64,000 nucleotides of DNA from Buttiauxella agrestis (GTDB taxonomy: Bacteria; Pseudomonadota; Gammaproteobacteria; Enterobacterales; Enterobacteriaceae): contig NZ_UIGI01000001.1 of the NCBI RefSeq assembly GCF_900446255.1, positions 3,684,763-3,748,762 on the forward strand, read 5' to 3'. Positions 28,212 to 38,057 of this stretch are shown one piece after another. Every line of letters starts with the position of its first letter. The first letter of the stretch is position 1. The notes beneath the pieces were generated by a model. That model saw only the letters and a list, made by a program, of their open reading frames with translations, was not told the origin of the DNA and ran no database searches. The position numbers and the translations under genes were made by a program.

Positions 28212-29771
28212 ATGCTCGACAACAATATGAAAAACCAACTCAAGGCCTACCTTGAGAGATTAACCAAACCTGTTGAGTTGATTGCCACGCTGGATGACAG
28301 TGCAAAATCAGCGGAGATAAAGGAACTGCTGGCTGAGATCGCGGAGTTATCGGACAAGGTTTCCTTCACCATTAATAACGATTTGCCGGTGCGCAAACCG
28401 TCGTTTTTAATTACCAACCCAGGCTCCGATAAAGGCCCGCGTTTTGCCGGTTCCCCACTCGGCCACGAATTTACTTCTCTGGTTTTAGCTTTGCTGCAAA
28501 CCGGGGGACACCCGTCGAAAGAGTCGCAGGATTTGCTGGAGCAAATTCGTGAAATCGACGGCGATTTCCATTTTGAAACCTATTACTCGCTCTCCTGCCA
28601 CAACTGCCCGGACGTGGTGCAGGCGCTGAACCTGATGAGCGTGTTGAACCCGCGTATCAGCCACACGGCGATTGATGGCGGCATTTACCAGAATGAGATT
28701 ACGGATCGCAATATCATGGGCGTACCTGCAGTATTCCTGAACGGTAAAGAGTTCGGCCAGGGGCGCATGACGCTGGCTGAAATCGTCAGCAAAATTGATA
28801 CCGGTGCTGAAAAACGTGCTGCCGAAGCGCTGAACAAACGCGAAGCTTACGACGTGTTAATCGTCGGCAGCGGCCCGGCAGGTGCAGCGGCGGCGGTGTA
28901 CTCCGCACGTAAAGGCATTCGCACCGGTCTGATGGGCGAGCGTTTTGGCGGCCAGGTTTTAGATACCGTTGATATCGAAAACTACATTTCAGTGCCAAAA
29001 ACTGAAGGCCAGAAACTGGCAGGCGCACTCAAAGCGCATGTTGATGATTACGACGTAGACGTTATCGACACGCAAAGCGCCAGCAAACTGATCCCGGCGC
29101 AAACCGAAGGCGGATTACACCAGATTCAAACGGCCTCAGGTGCCACACTGAGTGCACGCAGCATCATCATTGCGACGGGTGCAAAATGGCGCAACATGAA
29201 TGTGCCGGGCGAAGAACAGTACCGCACCAAAGGCGTGACGTACTGCCCGCACTGCGACGGCCCGCTGTTTAAAGGCAAACGCGTCGCGGTGATCGGCGGC
29301 GGCAACTCCGGCGTGGAAGCGGCGATTGATCTGGCGGGTCTTGTTGAACACGTTACGCTGCTGGAATTTGCCCCGGAAATGAAGGCCGACCAGGTCTTGC
29401 AGAAGAAACTCCGCAGCCTGAAAAACGTCGATATCATTTTGAATGCCCAAACGCTGGAAGTGAAAGGCGACGGCAGCAAAGTGACCGGATTAAAGTATAA
29501 GGATCGTGTGACACAAAAAGTACATGATATTGAACTGGCAGGTATTTTCGTACAAATCGGGCTGTTGCCGAACACCAACTGGCTGGAAGGCAGCGTTGAG
29601 CGTAACCGCATGGGTGAAATCATCATTGATGCGAAGTGCGAAACCACAGTGAAAGGCGTATTTGCGGCGGGTGACTGCACCACCGTCCCCTACAAACAGA
29701 TTATTATCGCCACCGGCGAAGGTGCCAAAGCCTCTCTGAGCGCATTTGATTATCTGATTCGCCAGTCATAA
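28212..29771 (+). CDS. ahpF: Alkyl hydroperoxide reductase subunit F
   Basis: A 519-residue flavoprotein disulfide reductase (E. coli 521). The N-terminal tandem thioredoxin-like domain carries the redox pair Cys129-His-Asn-Cys132. FAD binding is at [18 protein letters not shown] (about 215-232), the thioredoxin-reductase-type redox pair is Cys345-Pro-His-Cys348, and NAD(P)H binding is at [12 protein letters not shown]. It passes electrons from NADH to AhpC. It ends in a strong bidirectional terminator shared with the convergent regulator gene. Confidence 0.97.
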   Translation: MLDNNMKNQLKAYLERLTKPVELIATLDDSAKSAEIKELLAEIAELSDKVSFTINNDLPVRKPSFLITNPGSDKGPRFAGSPLGHEFTSLVLALLQTGGHPSKESQDLLEQIREIDGDFHFETYYSLSCHNCPDVVQALNLMSVLNPRISHTAIDGGIYQNEITDRNIMGVPAVFLNGKEFGQGRMTLAEIVSKIDTGAEKRAAEALNKREAYDVLIVGSGPAGAAAAVYSARKGIRTGLMGERFGGQVLDTVDIENYISVPKTEGQKLAGALKAHVDDYDVDVIDTQSASKLIPAQTEGGLHQIQTASGATLSARSIIIATGAKWRNMNVPGEEQYRTKGVTYCPHCDGPLFKGKRVAVIGGGNSGVEAAIDLAGLVEHVTLLEFAPEMKADQVLQKKLRSLKNVDIILNAQTLEVKGDGSKVTGLKYKDRVTQKVHDIELAGIFVQIGLLPNTNWLEGSVERNRMGEIIIDAKCETTVKGVFAAGDCTTVPYKQIIIATGEGAKASLSAFDYLIRQS

Positions 29772-29772
29772 T

Positions 29773-29807
29773 AAAAAGCGGCTCACCATTTGATGAGCCG
29801 CTTTTTT
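29773..29807. terminator. Bidirectional terminator ahpF / IprA-like gene
   Basis: A run of A residues, a 13-bp stem (agcggctca/tgagccgct core) and a run of T residues make this hairpin function on both strands. It lies directly after the ahpF stop, and its T-run overlaps the stop codon of the convergent regulator gene (29806-29808). Confidence 0.9.
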
Positions 29808-30468
29808 AATATTCTTTCGGCAAATATTTTACCGTGACCAGCCTTCCGCGCTTTATCTCAACATAATCCCCACGGCGTAATTCACCCAGAATCGCCATGA
29901 TGGTGCTTCGGGCAAGTTGCGTACGTTCCTGAATAAAGTCCGCCACATTAATATTGCAACGCATCTCAGGCGCCAGGGTTTGAAGCTCAATTAATTTATT
30001 GCGCACCATGACATACGCCGACACCCCCACAAGATGCTCTTCACGCAGGGAGTAAATCTGCAAAAACCAGGAAAGAATGCTCGCGACCGGTTCCCATAAC
30101 TGTTGTTGCGTAAAAATGGCAAATGCCTGATCGGCTGGCACAACGCGCGCCGTGCAGGTTTCTTCAACCTTTAAAAACCAGCCACCCCGTGGTCTCATAC
30201 ATTCCGCGATGCCAAAAATCAGCTCTCCGCGAACCGAAGAAAGCACCAAACCGTCAACGCTACGAATCGCGCTAAAATACCCGTCGGCAAATAAATAGAG
30301 GGATTTTTCATTTTCCCGAATAGCGTAAATCTCATCGCGAGGATGAAAAACGTGATCGGTTCCCACCGCATTAAGCGCCTGACGCAACAACGCTATTTCA
30401 GTGACTGGACGAGGAGGATAAAAAGAAGGATAGCTGTGGCCGTTGTTTTGATTATTTGCGGTATCCAT
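29806..30468 (-). CDS. Crp-like regulator of the IprA/YaiV family
   Basis: A 220-residue protein with a cyclic-nucleotide-binding-like beta-roll at about 35-115 and a C-terminal winged helix-turn-helix (about 174-210: ERTQLARSTIMAILGELRRG, then DYVEIKRGRL). The C-terminal 40 residues closely follow E. coli YaiV (IprA), including the terminal LPxEY, but the N-terminus diverges, so this may be a paralogue. IprA was described as an inhibitor of hydrogen-peroxide resistance. Here the gene is convergent with the peroxide-scavenging ahpCF operon, not beside ampH as in E. coli. The ATG has an aaagg ribosome-binding site. The effector is unknown. Confidence 0.8.
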   Translation of the reverse strand: MDTANNQNNGHSYPSFYPPRPVTEIALLRQALNAVGTDHVFHPRDEIYAIRENEKSLYLFADGYFSAIRSVDGLVLSSVRGELIFGIAECMRPRGGWFLKVEETCTARVVPADQAFAIFTQQQLWEPVASILSWFLQIYSLREEHLVGVSAYVMVRNKLIELQTLAPEMRCNINVADFIQERTQLARSTIMAILGELRRGDYVEIKRGRLVTVKYLPKEY

Positions 30469-30510
30469 GAATAAACCTTTTTTATTCTTATCTCCAATAT
30501 AATAGCTGAT

Positions 30511-30537
30511 AAAAAAAGCGGCCTAAGCCGCTTTCTG
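30511..30537 (-). terminator. Rho-independent terminator of cysS
   Basis: Read on the minus strand, the stem aagcggc/gccgctt with a ttag loop is followed by seven T residues, 20 bases beyond the cysS stop. The A-run side makes it work mainly for cysS. Confidence 0.88.
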
Positions 30538-30556
30538 TATTATTGAATGAATAAAA

Positions 30557-31945
30557 TTACTTGCGGCGCCAGGTGGTACCCTGCGCACCGTCTTCCAGCA
30601 CGATACCCATTTCATTGAGGCGGTCACGAGCCTGGTCTGCCAGCGCCCAGTCTTTAGATTGACGCGCATCGTTACGCTGTTTGATAAGCGCCTCGATTTC
30701 AGCCACTTCGCTGTCGTCGGACTGTGCACCGCCTTGCAGGAATGCTTCTGGATCCTGCTCAAGCAAGCCCAACACGCCTGAAAGCTGGCGTAACGCCGCC
30801 GCCAGGCCATTTGCTGCCGCCAAATCTTCTGTTTTTAAGCGGTTCACTTCACGCGCCATATCGAACAGTACGGAATAGGCTTCCGGGGTATTGAAGTCGT
30901 CATCCATCGCTTCACGGAAACGCGCTTCAAACGCTTCGCCACCGGCAGGCTGAACACTTGAATCCGTGCCGCGCAGTGCAGTGTACAAACGATCCAGAGA
31001 AGTACGCGCCTGTTTCAGGTTTTCTTCGCTGTAGTTCAACTGGCTGCGATAGTGACCGGACATCAGGAAGTAGCGAATGGTTTCCGCGTCGTAATATTTC
31101 AGCACGTCGCGCACGGTGAAGAAGTTGCCCAGTGATTTGGACATTTTCTCGCGATCGACCATCACCATGCCCGAGTGCATCCAGGTGTTAACGTATTCGC
31201 CGCCGTGCGCACAGGTGGACTGCGCGATTTCGTTTTCGTGGTGCGGGAACATCAAATCTGAACCGCCACCGTGAATATCAAAATGGTTGCCGAGCTGTTT
31301 GCAGTTCATCGCCGAACATTCGATGTGCCAGCCTGGACGGCCCTCGCCCCACGGCGACTGCCAGCTTGGCTCGCCCGGTTTAGACATCTTCCACAACACG
31401 AAATCCATTGGGCTGCGCTTAACGTTCGCTTCGACTTCAACGCGAGCACCAGCTTGCAGTTGATCCAGATCCTGACGCGAAAGCTTGCCGTAATCCGCGT
31501 CGGTTTCCACGGAGAACATCACATCACCATTGCTGGCAACATAGGCGTGATTACGCTCGATAAGCTGTTCAACAATTTCGATGATGTCTGGGATATGTTT
31601 GGTGGCGCGAGGCTCGCTGTCCGGGCGCAAAATGTTCAGCGCGTCGAAATCGGTGTGCATTTCAGCCACCATGCGATCAACCAGCGCCACGAAGTCTTCG
31701 CCGTTTTCGTTAGCGCGTTTGATAATTTTGTCGTCGATATCCGTAATGTTGCGCACGTATTTCAGCTTATAGCCGATAAAACGCAGGTAACGTGCGACCA
31801 CATCAAAGGCAACAAAAGTACGGCCATGTCCGATATGACACAAATCGTAAACGGTGATACCACACACGTACATGCCAACCTCTCCGGCATGAATAGGTTT
31901 GAATTCCTCTTTTTGGCGACTCATTGTATTGAAGATTTTTAACAT
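30557..31945 (-). CDS. cysS: Cysteinyl-tRNA synthetase
   Basis: A class I synthetase of 462 residues (E. coli 461) that charges tRNA-Cys. The catalytic HIGH motif lies at 37-40 and KMSKS at 267-271. The active-site zinc ligands are visible as Cys28, Cys210, His235 and Glu239. The start at 31945 ([11 protein letters not shown]) matches the family; the open frame continues 12 codons upstream. It is divergent from ppiB, and the string cysS-ppiB-lpxH-purE-purK is the E. coli order. Confidence 0.97.
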   Translation of the reverse strand: MLKIFNTMSRQKEEFKPIHAGEVGMYVCGITVYDLCHIGHGRTFVAFDVVARYLRFIGYKLKYVRNITDIDDKIIKRANENGEDFVALVDRMVAEMHTDFDALNILRPDSEPRATKHIPDIIEIVEQLIERNHAYVASNGDVMFSVETDADYGKLSRQDLDQLQAGARVEVEANVKRSPMDFVLWKMSKPGEPSWQSPWGEGRPGWHIECSAMNCKQLGNHFDIHGGGSDLMFPHHENEIAQSTCAHGGEYVNTWMHSGMVMVDREKMSKSLGNFFTVRDVLKYYDAETIRYFLMSGHYRSQLNYSEENLKQARTSLDRLYTALRGTDSSVQPAGGEAFEARFREAMDDDFNTPEAYSVLFDMAREVNRLKTEDLAAANGLAAALRQLSGVLGLLEQDPEAFLQGGAQSDDSEVAEIEALIKQRNDARQSKDWALADQARDRLNEMGIVLEDGAQGTTWRRK

Positions 31946-32134
31946 CAGGGGATTCCATGTAAGTGTGTCGAAACGGTGCAATTGGCTATATTAAACCATA
32001 ATTTTACCCAGAGGCAGTGTGCTTTGCGAGGATATAGCTTACTGACTCACAGTGTACAGTTATGCTATAACAACCACCTTGTGTGGCGGCACCGTCTGCC
32101 GGAACACTGTCTGACTAAATATAGGATGCACAGC

Positions 32135-32629
32135 ATGGTTACTTTTCATACTAATCACGGCGATATCGTAATCAAAACTTTTGATGATAAAGCGCCTGAA
32201 ACTGTTAAAAACTTCCTCGAGTACTGCCGCGAAGGTTTCTACGCCAACACCATTTTCCACCGTGTGATCAACGGTTTTATGATCCAGGGCGGCGGTTTTG
32301 AACCGGGTATGAAGCAGAAAGAAACCAAAGACACCATTCAAAACGAAGCGAATAACGGCCTGAAAAATACCAAGGGCACGCTGGCAATGGCTCGTACCCA
32401 GGCGCCACATTCTGCAAGCTCCCAGTTCTTCATTAACGTAGCGGATAACGATTTCCTGAACTTCAGCAGCGAAAGCATGCAAGGTTGGGGTTATTGCGTA
32501 TTTGCCGAAGTCGTTGAAGGCATGGACGTAGTAGAAAAAATCAAAGGCGTGTCCACGGGTCGCAGCGGTATGCACCAGGACGTTCCTAAAGAAGACGTGG
32601 TTATCACTAGCGTAACCGTAAGCGAATAA
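32135..32629 (+). CDS. ppiB: Peptidyl-prolyl cis-trans isomerase B (cyclophilin)
   Basis: A 164-residue cytoplasmic cyclophilin, the same length as E. coli PpiB and nearly identical. The catalytic [14 protein letters not shown] region (about 43-56) and [14 protein letters not shown] are present. I choose the ATG at 32135, after ggatgcacagc; the open frame starts 53 codons earlier, in the promoter region shared with divergent cysS. lpxH follows 8 bp downstream. Confidence 0.96.
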   Translation: MVTFHTNHGDIVIKTFDDKAPETVKNFLEYCREGFYANTIFHRVINGFMIQGGGFEPGMKQKETKDTIQNEANNGLKNTKGTLAMARTQAPHSASSQFFINVADNDFLNFSSESMQGWGYCVFAEVVEGMDVVEKIKGVSTGRSGMHQDVPKEDVVITSVTVSE

Positions 32630-32637
32630 TTCGCCCG

Positions 32638-33363
32638 ATGGCGATGACGCTTTTTATCGCAGATTTACATCTGTGTTCAGAAGAACCGGCGATCACCGCC
32701 GGTTTTCTGCGTTTTCTGGCAGGCCGCGCTCGGGAAGCAGACGCGCTTTATATCCTTGGCGATCTGTTTGAAGCCTGGATTGGCGACGACGATCCGGAAC
32801 CGCTGCACCGCCAAATCGCGCTAGCAATCAAAGACCTGGTGGATTCTGGCGTGCCCTGTTTCTTTATTCATGGCAACCGGGATTTCCTGCTTGGCAATCG
32901 CTTTGCCCGCTTAAGCGGTATGACGCTGCTGCCAGAAGAAAAAATCGTTGAACTGTATGGCCGCAAAATTTTGCTGCTGCACGGCGACACGCTCTGTACT
33001 GACGACCACGGTTATCAGGCATTTCGCAAAAAAGTCCATCAGCCCTGGCTGCAATGGTTATTCCTCGCCCTACCGCTGTTTATCCGCAAACGCGTCGCCG
33101 CCAAAATGCGTGCTGACAGCAAAGCCTCAAATAGCAGTAAATCTATGGCGATTATGGATGTGAACACGCACGCGGTTATCGACGCCCTCGAACGCCATCA
33201 GGTGCAATGGATGATCCACGGTCATACCCATCGCCCGGAAATTCATCCGATTTCAGCCAATGGTAAACCCGCGTTTCGCTGCGTGCTTGGCGCATGGCAC
33301 ACACAGGGATCGATGATTAAAGTGACTGCTGAAGACGTCGAGTTAATTCCTTTTTCTTTTTAA
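32638..33363 (+). CDS. lpxH: UDP-2,3-diacylglucosamine pyrophosphatase LpxH
   Basis: A 241-residue metallophosphoesterase (E. coli 240) acting at the inner-membrane surface. It cleaves UDP-2,3-diacylglucosamine to lipid X and UMP in lipid A synthesis. Metal-binding motifs appear in order: DLHL (9-12), [19 protein letters not shown] and HGHTHRP. An ATG two codons in (32644) would align equally well. It starts 8 bp after ppiB. Confidence 0.95.
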   Translation: MAMTLFIADLHLCSEEPAITAGFLRFLAGRAREADALYILGDLFEAWIGDDDPEPLHRQIALAIKDLVDSGVPCFFIHGNRDFLLGNRFARLSGMTLLPEEKIVELYGRKILLLHGDTLCTDDHGYQAFRKKVHQPWLQWLFLALPLFIRKRVAAKMRADSKASNSSKSMAIMDVNTHAVIDALERHQVQWMIHGHTHRPEIHPISANGKPAFRCVLGAWHTQGSMIKVTAEDVELIPFSF

Positions 33364-33396
33364 ACAAAATCACCTCTTTTTGCCGCTTTGTTAACC

Positions 33397-33412
33397 ACGC
33401 AACCGTTTTCCT
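33397..33412. promoter_or_regulatory. PurR operator upstream of purEK
   Basis: acgcaaccgttttcct matches the PurR consensus ACGCAAACGTTTTCNT at all but one defined position. It lies 90-105 bases before the purE ATG, where E. coli has its PurR site, and should repress purEK when hypoxanthine or guanine is abundant. Confidence 0.9.
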
Positions 33413-33501
33413 TGCTCTATGTTCATGGTATTCTCTGAGCCCTTCTGACCGACCGAGCCACGTTCGGTGATGTTTGCATACCCACAGGAGTTTTGAGACG
33501 C

Positions 33502-34011
33502 ATGTCCTCCAACCAGACCCCAGCGCGTATCGCCATTGTCATGGGTTCCAAAAGTGACTGGGCTACCATGCAGTTTGCCGCAGAAATCCTCACCGCCCTT
33601 GAAGTCCCGCACCATGTAGAAGTGGTTTCCGCACACCGCACTCCCGATAAACTGTTCAGTTTTGCCGAACAAGCAAGCGACAACGGTTTGCAGGTGATTA
33701 TTGCTGGTGCAGGCGGAGCGGCACATTTGCCGGGCATGATTGCGGCGAAAACGCTGGTCCCCGTGCTGGGCGTGCCCGTTCAAAGTGCGGCATTAAGCGG
33801 CGTAGACAGTCTCTATTCTATTGTGCAAATGCCGCGTGGTATTCCCGTCGGCACGCTGGCGATTGGCAAAGCAGGTGCTGCAAATGCCGCGCTGCTGGCC
33901 GCTCAAATTCTTGCCCTGCATGACAGCGGCTTGCATCAGCGCCTGCAAGCGTGGCGTCAAAGTCAGACTGACGAAGTGCTGGAAAACCCTGATCCACGGG
34001 GTGATGCATGA
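33502..34011 (+). CDS. purE: N5-carboxyaminoimidazole ribonucleotide mutase PurE
   Basis: A 169-residue class I PurE, the same length as E. coli. It moves the carboxyl group of N5-CAIR to C4, giving CAIR, in de novo purine synthesis. Active-site motifs are [16 protein letters not shown] and [11 protein letters not shown]. The ATG at 33502 follows an aggag ribosome-binding site. It overlaps purK by 4 bp (ATGA). Confidence 0.97.
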   Translation: MSSNQTPARIAIVMGSKSDWATMQFAAEILTALEVPHHVEVVSAHRTPDKLFSFAEQASDNGLQVIIAGAGGAAHLPGMIAAKTLVPVLGVPVQSAALSGVDSLYSIVQMPRGIPVGTLAIGKAGAANAALLAAQILALHDSGLHQRLQAWRQSQTDEVLENPDPRGDA

Positions 34012-35072
34012 AACGCGTCTGCGTATTAGGGAATGGTCAGTTAGGCAGAATGCTGCGCCAGGCGGGTGAACCGCTGGGCATCGCCGTTTATCCGGTTGGC
34101 CTTGATGCCGAACCTGAAGCCGTGCCATTTGCACAAAGTGTTATCACCGCAGAAATTGAGCGCTGGCCTGAAACCGCCCTCACCCGTGAATTAGCGCGTC
34201 ATAACGCGTTTGTGAATCGTGATGTTTTCCCGATTATCGCCGACCGCCTGACGCAAAAGCAGCTATTCGATAAGCTCGAACTGGCTACCGCACCGTGGCA
34301 ACTGCTCTCTGGCCGTGATGAATGGACGAGTGTTTTCCAAAATCTGGGTGAGTTAGCCATTGTGAAACGCCGCGTTGGCGGTTACGACGGGCGCGGACAG
34401 TGGCGTTTACGCAGCCATGAAACCGATCAGTTGCCTGACGATTGCTATGGCGAGTGCATCGTTGAGCAAGGGATTAACTTTTCGGGCGAAGTTTCGTTAG
34501 TAGGCGCTCGCGGTCACGATGGCACAACCGTGTTTTATCCGCTGACGCATAACCTGCATCAGGACGGCATTCTGCGCACCAGCGTGGTGTTCCCACAGGC
34601 GAACATTGAGCAGCAGCAACAGGCGGAAGCCATGCTTTCGGCGATTTTGCACGAGCTGAACTATGTTGGCGTGATGGCGATGGAGTGCTTTATCACTCCC
34701 GCCGGGTTGCTGATTAACGAGCTTGCGCCGCGCGTGCATAACAGCGGGCACTGGACGCAAAACGGCGCATCCATCAGCCAGTTTGAACTGCATCTGCGGG
34801 CGATTGTGGATCTGCCACTACCGCAACCGGTGGTGAACTCGCCTTCAGTGATGGTCAATCTTATCGGCACCGACCTGAATTATGACTGGCTGAAACTGCC
34901 ACTGGTTCATTTGCACTGGTACGATAAAGAAGTGCGCGAAGGTCGCAAAGTCGGCCATCTCAACCTGAACGACAGCGATACCGGCAGACTGAGCGCTTCT
35001 CTCGAGGCACTGGTACCGTTGCTTCCAGCGGAATACGCCAGCGGCATTGCCTGGGCGCAAAGTAAGTTCTAA
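34008..35072 (+). CDS. purK: N5-carboxyaminoimidazole ribonucleotide synthase PurK
   Basis: A 354-residue ATP-grasp ligase (E. coli 355) that carboxylates AIR with bicarbonate and ATP to N5-CAIR, the substrate of PurE. It shows the N-terminal GNGQLGRML loop, the ATP-grasp lysine region [13 protein letters not shown], and the metal-binding [13 protein letters not shown]. It overlaps purE by 4 bp. Confidence 0.97.
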   Translation: MKRVCVLGNGQLGRMLRQAGEPLGIAVYPVGLDAEPEAVPFAQSVITAEIERWPETALTRELARHNAFVNRDVFPIIADRLTQKQLFDKLELATAPWQLLSGRDEWTSVFQNLGELAIVKRRVGGYDGRGQWRLRSHETDQLPDDCYGECIVEQGINFSGEVSLVGARGHDGTTVFYPLTHNLHQDGILRTSVVFPQANIEQQQQAEAMLSAILHELNYVGVMAMECFITPAGLLINELAPRVHNSGHWTQNGASISQFELHLRAIVDLPLPQPVVNSPSVMVNLIGTDLNYDWLKLPLVHLHWYDKEVREGRKVGHLNLNDSDTGRLSASLEALVPLLPAEYASGIAWAQSKF

Positions 35073-35195
35073 TCACAGTGGCGGGTGGCATTTTTGCTCA
35101 CCCGCTCTGCCCCTCAAGTTCCCCAGCCTTTCTTTTCTATACGCGAAAGCGCACAATCCACGGCGTTTCTGGCCTCACTCGCTCTAAGGTTTTAT

Positions 35196-36293
35196 ATGCA
35201 AAACGCTCGTCCTAATACTCAAGATTATGACCATCTGCTGCGCAACGGTACGGCGCTTATCGACGTGCGCGCGCCGGTTGAATTCAGCCAGGGAGCGATG
35301 CCTGGCGCGCTGAATTTACCGCTGATAACCGATGAAGAGCGTGCAGCCGTAGGCACTTGCTACAAGCAGCATGGGCAGCAGGCGGCGGTGAAATTAGGGC
35401 ATAGTCTGGTTCATGGCGAAATCCGCGAGGCGCGTTTGCAAAAGTGGCTTGCCGCCTGCCGCGAGAATCCGCAGGGTTATTTGTGTTGCGCGCGCGGAGG
35501 AATGCGTTCGCATCTGGTTCAGCAGTGGTTACGCGAAGCGGGCGTTGACTATCCGCTGGTCGAAGGCGGTTATAAAGCACTGCGCCATTACGCAATGGAC
35601 GTGATTGAAACCCGTTCACGCTGGCCGATGATTTTGGTCAGCGGTAACACCGGCGGGGGCAAAACGATTCTGATTCGCTCGCTGCCAACCGGTGTTGATC
35701 TTGAAGGGCTGGCGCACCATCGCGGTTCCTCATTTGGCCGCACGATTGTGGAACAACCCTCGCAAACGAACTTTGAAAATAACCTTGCTGTTACCCTGCT
35801 GAAGAAAAGTGACGGTGGCGAAGTCACCTGGGTTATTGAAGATGAAGGCCGCATGATTGGCTCGCGCCATATTCCTGAATGCTTCAGAGAGCAGATGTTA
35901 CGTTCACCGATTGTGGTGATTGAAGACCCGTTTGAGCAGCGTTTAGAGCGCCTGAAAACCGAATATTTCCAGCAAATGAGCAGTGCGTTTTTGTCGATTC
36001 ATGACGAAGAAACGGCCTGGCAAAACTACGGTGAATATTTGCATCATGGCCTGTTTGCCATCCGCCGTCGTTTAGGCCTGGAGCGTTTTGCTCAGTTCAG
36101 CAAACATCTGGATAACGCGCTGGAATTGCAACGTAAAACCGGTTCCGTTGAGGGGCATCTGGCCTGGCTTGCGCCACTGCTCGAAGAGTATTACGACCCG
36201 ATGTATCGCTATCAGCTCAGCAAAAAAGCGGGAAATATTGTGTTTCGTGGCGACTACAGCCAGGTCGAATCCTGGCTGCGCAGCCGGACATAA
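35196..36293 (+). CDS. mnmH: tRNA 2-selenouridine synthase MnmH (SelU/YbbB)
   Basis: A 365-residue protein (E. coli 364) that replaces sulfur by selenium at the wobble uridine of certain tRNAs, via a geranylated intermediate. The N-terminal rhodanese domain has its active Cys in [11 protein letters not shown] (about 96-106). The P-loop domain has GNTGGGKT. I start at the ATG 35196 ([11 protein letters not shown]); the open frame goes back to 35085 without similarity. In E. coli ybbB lies beside allS at the other end of the island; here it follows purK, so a rearrangement has moved it. Confidence 0.93.
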   Translation: MQNARPNTQDYDHLLRNGTALIDVRAPVEFSQGAMPGALNLPLITDEERAAVGTCYKQHGQQAAVKLGHSLVHGEIREARLQKWLAACRENPQGYLCCARGGMRSHLVQQWLREAGVDYPLVEGGYKALRHYAMDVIETRSRWPMILVSGNTGGGKTILIRSLPTGVDLEGLAHHRGSSFGRTIVEQPSQTNFENNLAVTLLKKSDGGEVTWVIEDEGRMIGSRHIPECFREQMLRSPIVVIEDPFEQRLERLKTEYFQQMSSAFLSIHDEETAWQNYGEYLHHGLFAIRRRLGLERFAQFSKHLDNALELQRKTGSVEGHLAWLAPLLEEYYDPMYRYQLSKKAGNIVFRGDYSQVESWLRSRT

Positions 36294-36324
36294 CGCGGAC
36301 AACTTGCGTCATCCGCCATAAAAC

Positions 36325-37227
36325 TTACAACGCGATGCAGGTTCCGGCTTCACCCGCCAGAATCTGTTCAATCTGATCCAACGCCCCAATCCATGCTGGT
36401 TTGTTGTGTTGGCGAACAAAACTGCTGACCGCCGCCACTTTTGGCCCCATTGAACCATCTGATTTAGCAAACGGTGCCAGCGCGTCGGGTGTTGCCCGGC
36501 GAATTGCCCGTTGCTGTGGCGCGCCCCAGTTTTCATACACCGCATCGGCATCGGTCAGAATCAGTAGCCCGTCAGCGTCAATCTGTTGCGCCAGTAACGC
36601 CGCCGCCAGATCTTTATCAATCACCGCTTCCACCCCTTCCAGCCCATTTTTGCCTTCGACCATCGCCACCCCGCCGCCACCGCTGCACACCACCATATGG
36701 TTATGTTTTAACAGCAGTTCGATAGCTTCGCTGTCGATAATTTTCAGCGGAGCCGGTGACGCCACGACGCGGCGAATATAGCGCCCATCGGCTTTCATCA
36801 GCCAACCGTGCTGCGCTTCAAGGGCGGGTTGTTGCTCCGGGGAATAAACCGGGCCGATGAACTTTTCGGGGAATGTAAACGCCGGATCCTCGCGGTCCAC
36901 CAGCATACGCGTCAACACGGCGGTAACTGGCGGCATATGTGGTTGCTGCGCCATACGCTGCGCCAGCATATAGCCAATCATGCCCTGGCTTTCGGCCACC
37001 AGAACATCGAGCGGATAAGCCGCGACCTCTTTATACGCCTGGTTTTGCAGTGCCAGCAGCCCCACCTGCGGGCCGTTGCCATGCACCACCGCAACGCGAA
37101 AATCTTTCGCCAGCCGCGCCAGCGCACTCGCCACTTTATCAATATTGCGGTACTGATTTTCCACGCTCAGCGCTTCACCACGCTGTAGCAGCGCGTTCCC
37201 GCCAAGAGCTACGACTAAAGTTTTCAT
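36325..37227 (-). CDS. allK: Catabolic carbamate kinase AllK (YbcF)
   Basis: A 300-residue carbamate kinase that makes ATP from carbamoyl phosphate formed by the oxamate carbamoyltransferase AllFGH. Typical amino-acid-kinase motifs are VALGGNALLQRG, VVHGNGPQVGLLALQ, VCSGGGGVAMV and LTDADAVYENWG. The ATG at 37227 follows aggat and matches E. coli YbcF (MKTLVVALGG); a GTG one codon earlier is the longer alternative. It is the last gene of allFGHK. Confidence 0.95.
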   Translation of the reverse strand: MKTLVVALGGNALLQRGEALSVENQYRNIDKVASALARLAKDFRVAVVHGNGPQVGLLALQNQAYKEVAAYPLDVLVAESQGMIGYMLAQRMAQQPHMPPVTAVLTRMLVDREDPAFTFPEKFIGPVYSPEQQPALEAQHGWLMKADGRYIRRVVASPAPLKIIDSEAIELLLKHNHMVVCSGGGGVAMVEGKNGLEGVEAVIDKDLAAALLAQQIDADGLLILTDADAVYENWGAPQQRAIRRATPDALAPFAKSDGSMGPKVAAVSSFVRQHNKPAWIGALDQIEQILAGEAGTCIAL

Positions 37228-37245
37228 CACATATCCTTGTAAACG

Positions 37246-38055
37246 TTACAGCACGACCCGCTGCCCTAACCAAAAACCCAGCAAAGTATCCGCGCCCGAA
37301 GTGTGTCCGAGCGATAACAACTGCCGGGTGGCAAACGGCAAGCGAGCCGGTGAAGTTAATGAATGTGCAAAATGCAGTAATGGCGAGGAGAACACGCCCT
37401 GTGCGGCAAAGCGCAGATAGTTAACGCTCACTTGCGTTGTCGTCGCGCGTAAATCAACGGAGGCGTCAAAAAAATGCGCGCCGCATTCTGCATTTAATCG
37501 ACGGTGATACCAGCCTGCCAGCAGCATGCCGACCAGAATGTCGTCATGAGTCGGCGTCAAACCTGGGCCTTTCCCGAGCATCCGGCACCAGTTCACCATC
37601 TTGCCTGCAAGCGATGCGCGGAAACTACGCTGAAACTGGCGTAACTCTACCGGTAACGGCTGGCTGGCAATCGTAGAAAGCGGGCCATAAAGCCCGGTTT
37701 CCGCATTGCAATACAACAGCGAGGTTTGCAAACTGGGTTCAGCCGGGTTGTCCGGCAAGCGAAGCGAGCACTCACGTTGAGGCGCAACCAGATGATATCC
37801 GGCTAAATTCAGCCCCTTCTCGGTAACGCTGATTGGGGTATCACGCTTAAGTGCCAGCCGCAGGCGCTGATGATCATCATGGCGCAGCACCCATCCCATC
37901 GGGCTGACACCTTCACCGGCGCGGTGCAGCGTAAGCAAAGCGCCGTCGTTGGCGGCTAAATTGATGGTGCGTGGGTATACTCCCGCGACACGCCAAAGCT
38001 GGCGGAATGCGGGAGCCTGACGACTCCGCAGCAACGGTAATAAGCACTCGCTCAC
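37246..38055 (-). CDS. allH: Oxamate carbamoyltransferase subunit AllH (YlbF)
   Basis: A 269-residue DUF2877 protein (E. coli YlbF 271). With AllF (FdrA) and AllG (YlbE) it has been shown in E. coli to form oxamic transcarbamylase, which converts oxalurate and phosphate to oxamate and carbamoyl phosphate. The best conserved stretch is GKGPGLTPTHDDILVGMLLAG (about 170-190), with its Pro-Thr-His-Asp-Asp core. It starts 2 bp after the allG stop and is followed by allK 18 bp later. Confidence 0.9.
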   Translation of the reverse strand: MSECLLPLLRSRQAPAFRQLWRVAGVYPRTINLAANDGALLTLHRAGEGVSPMGWVLRHDDHQRLRLALKRDTPISVTEKGLNLAGYHLVAPQRECSLRLPDNPAEPSLQTSLLYCNAETGLYGPLSTIASQPLPVELRQFQRSFRASLAGKMVNWCRMLGKGPGLTPTHDDILVGMLLAGWYHRRLNAECGAHFFDASVDLRATTTQVSVNYLRFAAQGVFSSPLLHFAHSLTSPARLPFATRQLLSLGHTSGADTLLGFWLGQRVVL

Positions 38056-38057
38056 TT

